The notes: generated from the letters alone by a model not told the origin. A stretch of DNA of 64,000 nucleotides from JACKAQ01 sp020634975 [NCBI: Calditrichia bacterium] (GCA_020634975.1 JACKAQ010000001.1:3224001-3288000), one strand, 5' to 3'; numbered from the stretch's first letter, positions 24,180-33,541 are shown. Made by a program: numbers and translations.

Positions 24180-24269
24180 GACGTTGTCTAGAAAACGAAT
24201 ATCTTTATCTTTTTATAAAGATAATTTAGGAGAGGGTCGCCCGTTTTGTTTTTTCCGGGCGACTTTTTT
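24180..24269 (+). ncRNA. Candidate small RNA with its own terminator
   Basis: A plus-strand terminator at 24236 has no gene upstream of it: both flanking genes are on the minus strand. Just before it lies a perfect 9-bp hairpin, TATCTTTAT (24200-24208) with ATAAAGATA (24215-24223), and then a single-stranded TTTAGGAGAGG that resembles a ribosome-binding site. The 548-bp gap (23786-24333) has no convincing protein gene. A short transcript starting near the palindrome array is plausible. The 5' end is unknown. Confidence 0.35.
24236..24269 (+). terminator. Orphan plus-strand Rho-independent terminator
   Basis: GTCGCCCG (24236-24243) and CGGGCGAC (24256-24263) form a perfect 8-bp GC-rich stem followed by six T. 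No plus-strand gene precedes it within more than 2 kb. Confidence 0.85.
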
Positions 24270-24284
24270 ATTAAAGCGACCATT

Positions 24285-24318
24285 AAAAAAGCCCTGTTAC
24301 GATTGTAGCAGGGCTTTT
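24285..24318 (-). terminator. Terminator of the GH13-type gene (bidirectional shape)
   Basis: AAAAAAGCCCTGTTAC and GTAGCAGGGCTTTT form a 10-bp stem with a four-base loop, flanked by A and T runs on either side. It lies 16 bases beyond the minus-strand stop of the 24334 gene. Confidence 0.88.
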
Positions 24319-24333
24319 GATTTTTGTTATTGG

Positions 24334-27300
24334 TTACTTTTTTTGGGGCAAATTTTTAGGCTTCTTCGCTGTCTTTTTGGCTTCGGTACCAGCTTTTATT
24401 GTAGTTTTGGGCTGTTCTTTTTGCTTCGGCGAAATATTTTTTGGGCGTTTGGCTGGCTTATCATCCCTCACCGGATTCACCGCTTTTTTTCTGGTGCCGT
24501 TTACTTTTTCATTTATCGCTTTTTTTTCTGATGCATCTTTGGTGCTCTTTAGCTTGGCTTTTTTGCTCAGATCCGCGATCAATTCGGTGACAAGATATTG
24601 GGAATTATCCGATGCCTTTTGCCAGTGACGCCGCAATTTCTGCAATTTTGCAAGTCGTTTGGGCAATTTTTTGGCTGCTTTTTGAGCAGCCTTTGCGTTT
24701 TTGGCATCCGGCAAGTCCGCAAGCCGGTCGATTTTTTGCCAGAGCGAAAAAGCTTTCACAACACACAGCCAATCGGTCGCCACTGTGAAAGATTCTTTGT
24801 TGAACCAAAGCTGATTTTCAAATTCATTTACACCGCAAAATTGTTGAAAATCGCTGGATTTGAGCAGCGAATCCATGTTTTCGAATGCAATAATTTTTGT
24901 TGCGCCTTTAATTTTCAACGGGTTTGGGTGGCGTGTCAGCAATTTCACCAACGCTGTCGCCTGATCGCTTTGGGCATCGGACAAATCCAGATTTCGCAAG
25001 CTTTTCCGAACCAATTTTCCGAGCATCCATTCATCGAATAAGCTGCGGCTGCGCAATTCCGGTTTGGGCAAGTTTTCAAATTCACCCAAATGGCGCACAA
25101 AAACCCAGTGGATCAGCGTGCCGTAAGTTGCGGTTGCGTTCGCAAAAGTATCTGTCAATTTTTCCAAAAATGCCGCGTATTTTTCCGATTCTCCGGAATA
25201 GCGCTCATTGAGCGTTGCCGGGCGATAACGCAACAGCGCATCCAAATCCCGGCGTACAGTTTTGGCGATATCCAGATTCTGTTGTTCAGTTGTGGAAAAT
25301 TTGCCCGCTTCCTGCAAAAATTCGCGATACTGATTTTCGATGTTATCGAGCAGATCGGTTGGCAAAGCGGCATCGCTTGTTGCTGCGGTAATCAATTTTT
25401 CCAGAATTGCCGGTTGCGAAAACTGGCGGAACGCGTTGTGCAACGGCTGCAAATGGATTTCCCGCAACGTTTCTTCGATGCTGGCAACGCCCTTTCCATT
25501 GAGCGAATTGCAGAGCTCGCGGTATTTTCCATCCCGGTCGTACACAGACCGGAAGTCCAGTAAAACCCTATGTTTATACGCGCCCAATTCTATATACATG
25601 CCCTGATGCCGCAACTGCTGGCTGTTGTAAATGTATTCCAGATTGGAGATGGAATCGCGGAAAATCACGAAATCATCGCCGCCGGTGGGCAGCGCTAATC
25701 CGTCGCCGAGGTTTTTCTGAATCAACCGTTTTTGGGCGTCGGAAGCATCTTTGTATTCCGGTGATTTTTCCAAAATTGCCGCGGACGTGTGAATCCAGCC
25801 ACGCGTTTCCGAAAATGAATTGTTGAAAATTACCAGCACCCGTTCTTCGCCGCTGCGGTTGGAATAGGCGAAAACGTTTTCGTTGACACTACCGTTTTCG
25901 TCGTATAAATCATACAGCAAAAAATGCTCGACTTCCGCGAAGAGATAGCGTTTTTTGAGCAGCGGGAAAATCTCGCGTTCGTGGCGCGCCACCAGATATT
26001 CATTTGGCGATTCATCGTAATACGCTTTGCGATATTCCATCCCGTATTTTTCGCTGAAGCCCTCCACCTGACCGTGCCCGAACATCGGTAAACCGGGCAT
26101 GGTTGCCATCATCACGCAAACGCCGAAATATTTATCGCCGTCGCCGAATTGGTGAATCGCGGTTTCTTCGTCGGGATTGTTCATGAAATTGACGTATCGT
26201 TTGAGCACTTCCGGCTCAAATTCAATCGTATTTTTGATGGTGTAGCGATATTTTTTGTTTTCTTCATTTTTGAGCATGTTCATAAATGCGCTGTTGTACA
26301 CGCGGTGCATGCCCAAACTCCGCACGAAATAGCCTTCCATCATCCAGAAAGCTTCGGCGAGCAGCAGGGTGTCCGGCACTTCTTTTGCGACGCGATCGAC
26401 CACTTCGCGCCAGAATTCTTCGGGAATTTTCTGATCAAATTCCGCTTTGGTGAGCCCGAACTGCGCTCGCGAAGGTATATCGCCGCCGGTGCCGGGCTGC
26501 GGAAACCAGAGCCGTTGGTAGTGGCGTTTGGCGAGGGTCATCGCCGCATCGAACCGGATGATCGGGAAGCGCCGCGCCACTTCCAAAATCGTTTGGATCA
26601 CCGCTTCGCGAACCGCCGGATTGGTGTAATCGAGCTGCGCCGTATCGTTCCACGGCATCGATGTGCCGTCGTTTCCGTGATAAATATAGCGTGTATCGCC
26701 GGTGCGATAATCAATACGTTTGAAGGTCACCGCTGCATCGGTTCGCTCGAAATAATGGTCTTCTAAAAAAATGCCAATATTGGGATCGTCGCTCAGGCTG
26801 GCGCCGCTGTAAGTATATGCCGGAAAAGGCGGATAGGGGAGGCTCACAAACCAGTCCGGGTGCGCCTTTACCCAGTTGGAAACGATGCCGGTGTGGTTGG
26901 GAACCATGTCGCTGGCGAGGCGAATACCGCGTTGCCAGGCGCGTTCGCGCAGATTGCCGTATGCCGGATCGCCGCCGAGTTCCTGCGCAATCACATAGTC
27001 ATACAGCGAATACGCGGACGCTTCCGCTTCCGGATTGCCGCACCAGTTTTTGATGGTTTTCGAAGCGGGACTGCGCTCCCAAATACCGATCAGCCACAGC
27101 CCGGTAAAGCCCTGTGCTGCCAGCCGGTCGAGCTCCGCATCGGGAATCTGGTCGAGCGTTTTGATCTCTTTTTTATATGTTTTGGACAACTGATCCAGCC
27201 AAACCAGCGTGCTTTTGGCGATGAGCACCAAACGCGGCATCCAGTGCGTGTCCGGGCTGAATGCCTCCGGTTCGTATTCAGCACCGACATATTCCGGCGT

Positions 27301-28236
27301 ATGCGTTTCCGCTTTTCCCGGTCCGGGGAAAAAGCGCATCTTGGTTTCCTCTTCCATAAAATCGGCGGCGCGGAGCATGCGGGTGCCGTAATCTGCACCG
27401 GGAACGCCCCAAAGTTCGGTGAACGCTTCGCCGAGCAGCAGTTCCCATTTAATATTAATGAGCGTGGAAAGCTGCGTGCCCCAGGTTTCCCGCAAAAAAT
27501 TGAGCTGATCGATCAGCGAACCGGGATTTGCTTTCGCCGGTTGGAGCAGCGCCTGCAGCAAATTCATGCCTTTTCCGGCGGGGCCGAACAGTGGCTGCGC
27601 ATCAAAAAATGTGTTGAGCGAATTCATCGCTTTGGGATAAACGGTTGCTTCGCGAAGCGGCGTATCGTCAAATAATTCCTGATACTTAGCGAATGCCGGA
27701 TTCTGGTTGGAGAGCCACAACAGCATCATTTCTTCCAGCGCGATCTGCCGGTTTTCGCGCCCGTCTGTGGCACCCTGTAAATATTTTTTGGCAGTGATTT
27801 TTTTGCGATGCACATCAATCGGCGGAAATTCTTCGACAAAAATTTCCAGCGTTTTGTCGATTTCTTTCCGGGTGAATTGCTGCTCGAGATTTTCCAGCGC
27901 CTCGCGGAATACGTTGGCGTTGCGGGTTTGGCGATACATATCGATCAGGTTGTGCAAAATTTCGTGGATCAACCCCATCGCGTTCAGTTCGGCGGCGCTG
28001 GCTGCTTTGTCCGCCGGACGTTTATCGTTAATTTGTTGGGCAAATAATTGCGCGGCGTAAAAATTTGCAAAAATGACGTTCCCGCGAATGGTGAACAGCG
28101 TTTCATCGAAACCGTATTTTTCCCGCGCTTTCCGGGAAACGTGAAATTCGAGTTCGGGTTGCGGGAGTTGCATCCGGGAAAAAGGTGTATTTTTATGGGA
28201 AATCGTAATTTTTACGGGCGTAGATGCAAGGTGCAT
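24334..28236 (-). CDS. Large alpha-amylase-family (GH13-like) protein with helical N-terminus and Lys-rich tail
   Basis: This 1300-residue protein has GGAG before its ATG and no signal peptide. Residues 1-330 are mainly helical and include HEILH (91-95), a HEXXH pattern. A GH13 barrel follows (about 345-860) with all key regions: DMVPNH (443-448), IIRFDAAMTLAKRH with nucleophile Asp563, LLLAEAFW with acid/base Glu628, and NNPDEETA in place of the usual NHD. The WERSPAS and GMEYRKAYYDESP segments fit alpha-glucan-acting enzymes. Residues about 870-1210 are helical. The last 80 residues are strongly Lys/Pro/Ala-rich, like histone H1 tails, and may bind polyanions. Alpha-glucan hydrolysis or transfer in the cytoplasm is likely. 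A 274-bp divergent gap precedes it. Confidence 0.8.
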   Translation of the reverse strand: MHLASTPVKITISHKNTPFSRMQLPQPELEFHVSRKAREKYGFDETLFTIRGNVIFANFYAAQLFAQQINDKRPADKAASAAELNAMGLIHEILHNLIDMYRQTRNANVFREALENLEQQFTRKEIDKTLEIFVEEFPPIDVHRKKITAKKYLQGATDGRENRQIALEEMMLLWLSNQNPAFAKYQELFDDTPLREATVYPKAMNSLNTFFDAQPLFGPAGKGMNLLQALLQPAKANPGSLIDQLNFLRETWGTQLSTLINIKWELLLGEAFTELWGVPGADYGTRMLRAADFMEEETKMRFFPGPGKAETHTPEYVGAEYEPEAFSPDTHWMPRLVLIAKSTLVWLDQLSKTYKKEIKTLDQIPDAELDRLAAQGFTGLWLIGIWERSPASKTIKNWCGNPEAEASAYSLYDYVIAQELGGDPAYGNLRERAWQRGIRLASDMVPNHTGIVSNWVKAHPDWFVSLPYPPFPAYTYSGASLSDDPNIGIFLEDHYFERTDAAVTFKRIDYRTGDTRYIYHGNDGTSMPWNDTAQLDYTNPAVREAVIQTILEVARRFPIIRFDAAMTLAKRHYQRLWFPQPGTGGDIPSRAQFGLTKAEFDQKIPEEFWREVVDRVAKEVPDTLLLAEAFWMMEGYFVRSLGMHRVYNSAFMNMLKNEENKKYRYTIKNTIEFEPEVLKRYVNFMNNPDEETAIHQFGDGDKYFGVCVMMATMPGLPMFGHGQVEGFSEKYGMEYRKAYYDESPNEYLVARHEREIFPLLKKRYLFAEVEHFLLYDLYDENGSVNENVFAYSNRSGEERVLVIFNNSFSETRGWIHTSAAILEKSPEYKDASDAQKRLIQKNLGDGLALPTGGDDFVIFRDSISNLEYIYNSQQLRHQGMYIELGAYKHRVLLDFRSVYDRDGKYRELCNSLNGKGVASIEETLREIHLQPLHNAFRQFSQPAILEKLITAATSDAALPTDLLDNIENQYREFLQEAGKFSTTEQQNLDIAKTVRRDLDALLRYRPATLNERYSGESEKYAAFLEKLTDTFANATATYGTLIHWVFVRHLGEFENLPKPELRSRSLFDEWMLGKLVRKSLRNLDLSDAQSDQATALVKLLTRHPNPLKIKGATKIIAFENMDSLLKSSDFQQFCGVNEFENQLWFNKESFTVATDWLCVVKAFSLWQKIDRLADLPDAKNAKAAQKAAKKLPKRLAKLQKLRRHWQKASDNSQYLVTELIADLSKKAKLKSTKDASEKKAINEKVNGTRKKAVNPVRDDKPAKRPKNISPKQKEQPKTTIKAGTEAKKTAKKPKNLPQKK

Positions 28237-28510
28237 TCGGTCATCTCCACAGTTTGATCGATGGTATGGTAAACGCTGAAAATATAACTGTTTTCACAAC
28301 CATATCATAGTCTGCAAACGGATTATTTTCAACGGAATTTTTTATTGATTGATTCTCCCGGTGCACATTGCGCAGCGGTGAACCATTTGTGCGCAACTTG
28401 GGTTTAACTTGCAATCGCGAAATGCGCGGGATATTTTGGGTGAACCGGATATTGCGTTGCGAAATCAACAACCGGATTCGCTTTTCCGAAAATTTAACGA
28501 CTGTAATTTC

Positions 28511-29422
28511 ATGAAAAACATATACAAACGGCTGGATATTTTTAAATGCGTTCACGAAGCGCACAAAGGATTTGCCAGCCGGATGTCCGTCCATCACATT
28601 GTGAATCACAAAAAATGTTTTCCAAATGGCTGCTATTATTTTAAAGGCAGTTGCAAGCTGTTCGGGCAGGGAAAAGCGTGTTATCGCGGGTATAATCACA
28701 TCGGGAAAAACTGCAGCGGCTGTCGCTATTTTGACGATCAGCAGATTTTCAACCGCCCGGAATTACAGGTGAACGACGAAGAATACGCCGATTTCAAAAT
28801 GGAATTGGCCGAATTTGAGGACTGGCTGGAAGAGCGGCTGCATCGCGAGCACGAGATTCACGGAACGGTGGACGGCGTGAAGCCGCTGTTCCACAAAAAA
28901 GTATATTCCAATGGTGAGGGCTTTGCTTTTTCGGGATTTTTGCTGATATTCCGGCAGCTATTTTTCGGGATGGATGTGATGGAAGATCACGTTTACGCAC
29001 GGCTCTCGCCGAAAACCTACCAATCGCTGAAGCTCGGGCGGGGCGACGTGCTCAGCGCGCGGGCAACCCTGACGATCGATCGCGGGCGGTTGGTGCTCAA
29101 AAAACTGCGGCGAATCGATATCGAGCAGCGCGGCGAACCGCCACAGTGGGACGCATCCAAAGCGCTGGTTGCGCGGGAAACCGCAACGCTGCAGGAAAAC
29201 CAGCCGGAAGGGTGCATCCAGTGTCCCTTTGGCGCGCTCATCGACGTGGAAGATACGCGCTACAGCGAGATGAAAACCTATCGGCAACTCTATTGCCTCA
29301 ACGGGATTCCCGATTATCGCGATTGCTATTTGTATCCGTCGTATGCGGATCGCTCCGAAAAATCGAGCAAATTGCCGTCCAACAGTGCGTCCTGCATGAC
29401 GCGGAAAGTGAATGTAACTTGA
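28511..29422 (+). CDS. Cysteine-rich protein of unknown function
   Basis: This 303-residue soluble protein starts best at the ATG at 28511. An in-frame codon at 28409 would add 34 residues in a region that reads as the divergent promoter gap. Two cysteine clusters stand out: residues about 35-72 with the order C..C..C..C..C..C (KKCFPNGCYYFKGSCKLF, then NCSGCRYFDD), and near residue 235 GCIQCPFGALIDVED with two later cysteines in LYCLNG and YRDCYLYP. The spacing suggests metal or Fe-S binding. Between them is a beta-rich segment. I do not recognise the family. It is divergent from the GH13-type gene and 119 bp upstream of the PLP enzyme. Confidence 0.65.
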   Translation: MKNIYKRLDIFKCVHEAHKGFASRMSVHHIVNHKKCFPNGCYYFKGSCKLFGQGKACYRGYNHIGKNCSGCRYFDDQQIFNRPELQVNDEEYADFKMELAEFEDWLEERLHREHEIHGTVDGVKPLFHKKVYSNGEGFAFSGFLLIFRQLFFGMDVMEDHVYARLSPKTYQSLKLGRGDVLSARATLTIDRGRLVLKKLRRIDIEQRGEPPQWDASKALVARETATLQENQPEGCIQCPFGALIDVEDTRYSEMKTYRQLYCLNGIPDYRDCYLYPSYADRSEKSSKLPSNSASCMTRKVNVT

Positions 29423-29541
29423 GATGAAGGCAAAGGTAAAGGCTGAGGCTAAGAAAAGAATAAACAAATATTTAACCTTCACTTCGACCTGGAAATAACT
29501 TAAAAATAACCACAACAAACCACTGCTGAAAACAACGAAAA

Positions 29542-30735
29542 ATGAAACCTGTCTCCGAACACAATTGCCACATCGATCCAACGGATATCGAAATTTGCCT
29601 CGGCCACGATGAGCCGCTGTACGAACAAAACGGCACGATGATGCCGCCGGTGTATCAAACCTCGCTGTTTGCCAAAAAAACATTTGCGGAACTGGTGAAC
29701 GCATTTCCCGCCGAGCATCAAAACTACATTTATTCGCGCGGTCAAAATCCGACCGTTGATGCGCTGGAGAAAAAATTGGCTGCGCTCGAACACGGCGAAG
29801 CCTGCAAATGTTCGGCTTCCGGCATGGCGGCGGTCAGTTCGCTGTTTTACGGATTGTTGAAACGCGGCGATCACATCCTTTTTGTGAACAATATTTACGG
29901 CCCGACGCTGCAATTGGCCAATCATCTGCGGCGATTCGGTATCGAGCACAATGTTTGTTTAAGTCGCGATACTGAGTCAATTGAACGCGACATTCGTCCT
30001 GAAACACGACTGATATATTTCGAAAGCCCTGCGACGATGACTTTCCGGATGCTCGATATCCGCCAGTTGGTTGAATTGGCAAAATCGCGCAATATTCTCA
30101 CCGCAATCGACAACACCTGGGCGACGCCGCTGTTCATGAAACCGCTGGCGATGGGCGTGGACATATCACTGCATTCGCTCACCAAATACGTTGGCGGGCA
30201 CAGCGATGTGGTCGCCGGTGCGCTGATCACCAACGCTGAATTGCACCGGGAAATTTTCGCAAACGGTTACATGCTCAACGGCGGCGCAATGGCGCCGTGG
30301 AACGGCTGGCTGCTGATTCGCGGATTGCGAACGCTGCCCAATCGCATGCTCCAACATCACCGCGACGGACTGCAAATTGCCAGATTTCTGAGCGATCATC
30401 CGGCGGTGGCGCGGGTGAACCATCCGGCGTTTGTAACGGAAGATTGCGACTTGCTGCCCCAGCTTTCCGGTTTCTCCAGCCTGTTCAGCATCGAGTTGAA
30501 AACGGAAAAATTTGCGGATATTTGCAGCTTCATCGACAATCTGCGGCTGTTCCGTACCGGCGTCAGTTGGGGCGGCGTGGAAAGTCTGGTAATCTCGCCA
30601 TCCAATGGCAGCAACGCGGATGTGCTTCGCCAAAAAGGGATTTCGCCAGGTTTGGTGCGCTTTTCCGTCGGGCTGGAAGGTGTGGAAGCGCTCATCGCCG
30701 ATCTCGATCAGGCGTTGTCAAAAATTTCTGTTTGA
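29542..30735 (+). CDS. Cys/Met metabolism PLP-dependent enzyme (cystathionine gamma-synthase/lyase family)
   Basis: This 397-residue fold-type I PLP enzyme shows the family signatures YSRGQNPTVDALEKKLAALE, SASGMAAVSSLFYGLLKRGD, the cofactor Asp in TAIDNTWATPLF, and the Schiff-base lysine in SLTKYVGGHSDVVAG. The family covers cystathionine gamma-synthase, beta- and gamma-lyases, O-acetylhomoserine sulfhydrylase and methionine gamma-lyase. Sequence alone does not separate these here, though the VYQTSLFAKKTFAEL start and NQNYIYSR-like region are closest to cystathionine beta-lyase-type members. It is followed by NhaC after a hairpin repeat. Confidence 0.85.
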   Translation: MKPVSEHNCHIDPTDIEICLGHDEPLYEQNGTMMPPVYQTSLFAKKTFAELVNAFPAEHQNYIYSRGQNPTVDALEKKLAALEHGEACKCSASGMAAVSSLFYGLLKRGDHILFVNNIYGPTLQLANHLRRFGIEHNVCLSRDTESIERDIRPETRLIYFESPATMTFRMLDIRQLVELAKSRNILTAIDNTWATPLFMKPLAMGVDISLHSLTKYVGGHSDVVAGALITNAELHREIFANGYMLNGGAMAPWNGWLLIRGLRTLPNRMLQHHRDGLQIARFLSDHPAVARVNHPAFVTEDCDLLPQLSGFSSLFSIELKTEKFADICSFIDNLRLFRTGVSWGGVESLVISPSNGSNADVLRQKGISPGLVRFSVGLEGVEALIADLDQALSKISV

Positions 30736-30743
30736 TTAAGAAT

Positions 30744-30815
30744 TGCCTCAGAGGCACAGAGCGCACGGAGGTTTGATTTATATTTCCTCGGTGTTCTCTG
30801 TGTCTCCGTGGCAAA
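30744..30815. repeat. Intergenic hairpin repeat (CACAGAG/CTCTGTG type)
   Basis: TGCCTCAGAGGCACAGAGCG with CACGGAGG faces CCTCGGTGTTCTCTGTGTC with TCCGTGGCA. The arms are about 28 bp each with few mismatches and share their words with the elements at 8131 and 10707. No coding content is seen. Confidence 0.7.
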
Positions 30816-30837
30816 AAAAATGCGAAAAAGGTAATAA

Positions 30838-32280
30838 ATGAGCCGTAAACTGTCCGTAGTTGAATCGATTCTCCCGTTGATCACCATGTTAGTGTTGCTG
30901 TTCGCCGGTGGCTATTTTGCCGAAATCGGCACGGAACTGCTGGTGCTGGTGATGCTCAGTGCGGCAACTGTGGCGAGCGTTTCTGCGATTCGCGTCGGGC
31001 GCAATTTTGATGATATCCAACAATCCACCGGGGAAAAACTTGGTGCAGTGCTGCCGATGCTGCTCATTTTGCTCACCATCGGGATGCTCATCGGCACGTG
31101 GATGATCTCCGGAACCATTCCGCTGATGGTCTATTACGGCATCCAACTGGTCAGTCCGCAATATCTGGTGCTCACCGCGTTTTTGGCGACGGCGATGATG
31201 TCGCTGTTTACCGGCACATCGTGGGGATCAGCGGGAACGATCGGCGTGGCGCTGATGAGCATGGCCGCCGCGATGGGCGCGCCGCTGGCGCCGACTGCCG
31301 GCGCGGTGATTTCCGGGGCGTATTTTGGCGATAAAATGTCGCCGCTTTCGGACACCACCAACATCAGCGCGATTGGCGCGGGCGCGGATTTGTATGATCA
31401 CGTGCGTCACATGCTTTACACAGCGGTGCCGTCGTTTATCGTTGCGGTGATCGTTTACAGCATTTTCGGGAGCTACTCACCGGCAGCCGATGGCGCGCTT
31501 TCCGGAAATGCGGCGCGGCTGTTGCGCGAAATCGAATCGACATTTCAACTGAGTTGGCTGGTGCTGCTGCCGCCGGTAATTGTGGTGATCGGCATCATCA
31601 AAAAATACCCGGCGGTGCTGGTGATGGCTGCATCCTGTGTGGTTGCAATGGTGCTGGGTATTGCGCTGCAAGGCTTCGCATTTGGCGATGTGCTCAACGC
31701 GGCGGTTAACGGATTCAGCAGCAAACTGCTCATTTCCGTCGGTGGCGATCCCTCAGCAATCAGCGAAAATTTTGGAAAATTGCTCAATCGCGGTGGTCTG
31801 TTTTCGATGGTGAATAATTTGCTGCTGATTATCGCGGCGTTTCTGCTGGCCGGTGCGATGGACGTTTCCGGTGCGCTCGACAAAATCATCCACAGTTTGT
31901 TAAGCTACGCAAAATCGACCTTTGGGTTGATTGCGGCAACCATGGCTTCCGGCGGCGTGATGATCGCCATCACCAGTCACGGCGGCGTTACCGCGCTGAT
32001 CGTCGGCGGATTATTTCAGAAAGCGTATGCCGAACGCGGCTTCGCACCGGAAAATCTGTCGCGTTCGCTGGAAGATTCCGTGACCATCACCGAACCGTTG
32101 ATGCCGTGGACGGTTTCCGCCATTTTTATGGCAGGAACGGTTGGCGTTCCCACGCTGGAATATCTGCCGTGGGCGACCTTTTGTTACACCGGAACGTTAT
32201 TTTCACTGCTGCTGGCAGCAGGATATGATTTCACAAAATTCGGTTTAAAAATGCAGCTTCAGCCTGCTTCGACACTTTAA
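30838..32280 (+). CDS. Na+/H+ antiporter, NhaC family
   Basis: This 480-residue inner-membrane protein has about twelve hydrophobic helices. Family landmarks are present: MLLILLTIGMLIGTWMISGT, the discontinuous helix SLFTGTSWGSAGTIGVALMS, and ISGAYFGDKMSPLSDTTNIS with the conserved ion-site aspartates. The C-terminal half has DSVTITEPLMPWTVSAIFMA. Length and order match NhaC, which exports Na+ (or malate/lactate in MleN-type members) in exchange for H+. The ATG follows GGTAATA. It appears monocistronic with a hairpin after it. Confidence 0.9.
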   Translation: MSRKLSVVESILPLITMLVLLFAGGYFAEIGTELLVLVMLSAATVASVSAIRVGRNFDDIQQSTGEKLGAVLPMLLILLTIGMLIGTWMISGTIPLMVYYGIQLVSPQYLVLTAFLATAMMSLFTGTSWGSAGTIGVALMSMAAAMGAPLAPTAGAVISGAYFGDKMSPLSDTTNISAIGAGADLYDHVRHMLYTAVPSFIVAVIVYSIFGSYSPAADGALSGNAARLLREIESTFQLSWLVLLPPVIVVIGIIKKYPAVLVMAASCVVAMVLGIALQGFAFGDVLNAAVNGFSSKLLISVGGDPSAISENFGKLLNRGGLFSMVNNLLLIIAAFLLAGAMDVSGALDKIIHSLLSYAKSTFGLIAATMASGGVMIAITSHGGVTALIVGGLFQKAYAERGFAPENLSRSLEDSVTITEPLMPWTVSAIFMAGTVGVPTLEYLPWATFCYTGTLFSLLLAAGYDFTKFGLKMQLQPASTL

Positions 32281-32346
32281 TTCGATCAACTGTCACGCCC
32301 AAAAAGTGTTCGTCACGATATCGTTTTCAACCCATTTCGGCAATTG

Positions 32347-32369
32347 AAAAGTGCAAATGATGCACTTTT
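32347..32369 (+). terminator. Possible terminator hairpin after nhaC-like gene
   Basis: AAAAGTGCA and TGCACTTTT form a perfect 9-bp stem around AATGA, 67 bases after the NhaC stop. The stem is AT-rich and the T run is short, so its strength as a terminator is doubtful. The rest of the 280-bp gap to 32560 shows no gene. Confidence 0.4.
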
Positions 32370-32560
32370 GTGCAAAGTCTGTCAGACATTTTTTCGGTGT
32401 TCTAAAAATTGTTGCTGTTTAAACTGCTGAAAATATTGAGCTTGTGTGGTTTGTGCAAAAAATGAATGTCCGGTACAAATTTTGTCTAATATATCCGTCA
32501 ACAGCGATGAAATTATTTTCATGCAATATAAACCTAACACATTAAATTTGAGGTAACGTT

Positions 32561-33541
32561 ATGATGCAGATGTTGAGACAATTCTTTTTTACAATTTCAG
32601 GTGCCATTTTGCTGATGGGCATAGGCTATGCGCAAACGGAAACCGTCGTTTTGCAGCCGATTAAAGACAATACGCTTTATGAAGATGCGGGCGGAGCGAT
32701 CAGCAACGGCAGCGGGGAGTATTTTTTTGCCGGGAAAACCAATGCCGGGTTGATCCGCCGGGGATTGCTTGCGTTTGATGTTGCCGGAACGGTGCCATCC
32801 GGTGCGGTAATTGATAACGTTTCGCTGGCGTTGAGCATGTCGCAAACCTCTTCGGGTGATATGAGTGTTTCGCTGCATCGTGTATCGCAGGATTGGGGCG
32901 AAGGTACATCCGATGCCGGTGGAAACGAAGGTGCCGGCACGACATCCACAACCAACGATGCAACCTGGATTCACACGTTTTTCAACACCGCGCAATGGAA
33001 TGCCAGCGGCGGCGATTTTTCAAATGAGGTGAGTGCCACACAAACAGTCGGAGCATCGGGATCATACGCATGGGAATCCTCTCAAATGGTCGCAGATGTT
33101 CAGGATTGGCTGAATAACCCGGGTAATAATTTTGGCTGGGTGCTTATTGGCAACGAAGGGAGCAACGGCACCGCAAAACGGTTCGATTCCCGGGAAAATG
33201 GGGCAGAAGCCAATCGTCCAAAATTGACGATTACCTACACCGTTGCAACCGGTATCGGCGATGACGAAAATGTGGCGATTGCATTTGATTTGGCACAAAA
33301 TTACCCAAATCCGTTTAACCCGTCCACCCAAATTCGCTTTACGCTGAATCGCGCAGCCCAAACCCGATTGACGATTTTTAATGCGCTCGGGCAGGAAGTT
33401 GCCATGCCGGTAAATGAAATGCGTTCTGCCGGAACCCACGAAATTACATTTGATGCAACAGAGTTGGTTTCCGGTATCTATTTTTATCAGTTGAGCGCCG
33501 GTCAGCAAACGGAAACCCGCAAAATGATGTTGATGAAATAA
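32561..33541 (+). CDS. Secreted DNRLRE-type protein with Type IX secretion sorting domain
   Basis: This 326-residue protein has GAGGTAA upstream and a signal peptide ending IGYAQT (about residue 25). Residues 26-225 form a beta-rich DNRLRE/CBM-like domain: PIKDNTLYEDAGGAISNGSG, RRGLLAFDVAGTVPSGAVID and RFDSRENGAEANRPKLTITY are typical. A linker leads to a classic T9SS type A sorting domain from about 243: FDLAQNYPNPFNPSTQIRFT through SGIYFYQLSAGQQTETRKMM. It should cross the outer membrane by the Type IX system and be surface-attached or released. This domain is the best taxonomic clue in the window. Confidence 0.9.
   Translation: MMQMLRQFFFTISGAILLMGIGYAQTETVVLQPIKDNTLYEDAGGAISNGSGEYFFAGKTNAGLIRRGLLAFDVAGTVPSGAVIDNVSLALSMSQTSSGDMSVSLHRVSQDWGEGTSDAGGNEGAGTTSTTNDATWIHTFFNTAQWNASGGDFSNEVSATQTVGASGSYAWESSQMVADVQDWLNNPGNNFGWVLIGNEGSNGTAKRFDSRENGAEANRPKLTITYTVATGIGDDENVAIAFDLAQNYPNPFNPSTQIRFTLNRAAQTRLTIFNALGQEVAMPVNEMRSAGTHEITFDATELVSGIYFYQLSAGQQTETRKMMLMK

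Noticed and set aside
24184-24531. 115-codon plus-strand open frame running into the 3' end of the GH13-type gene
   Set aside because: It reads through two terminators and is the Phe-rich antisense of the lysine-rich tail.
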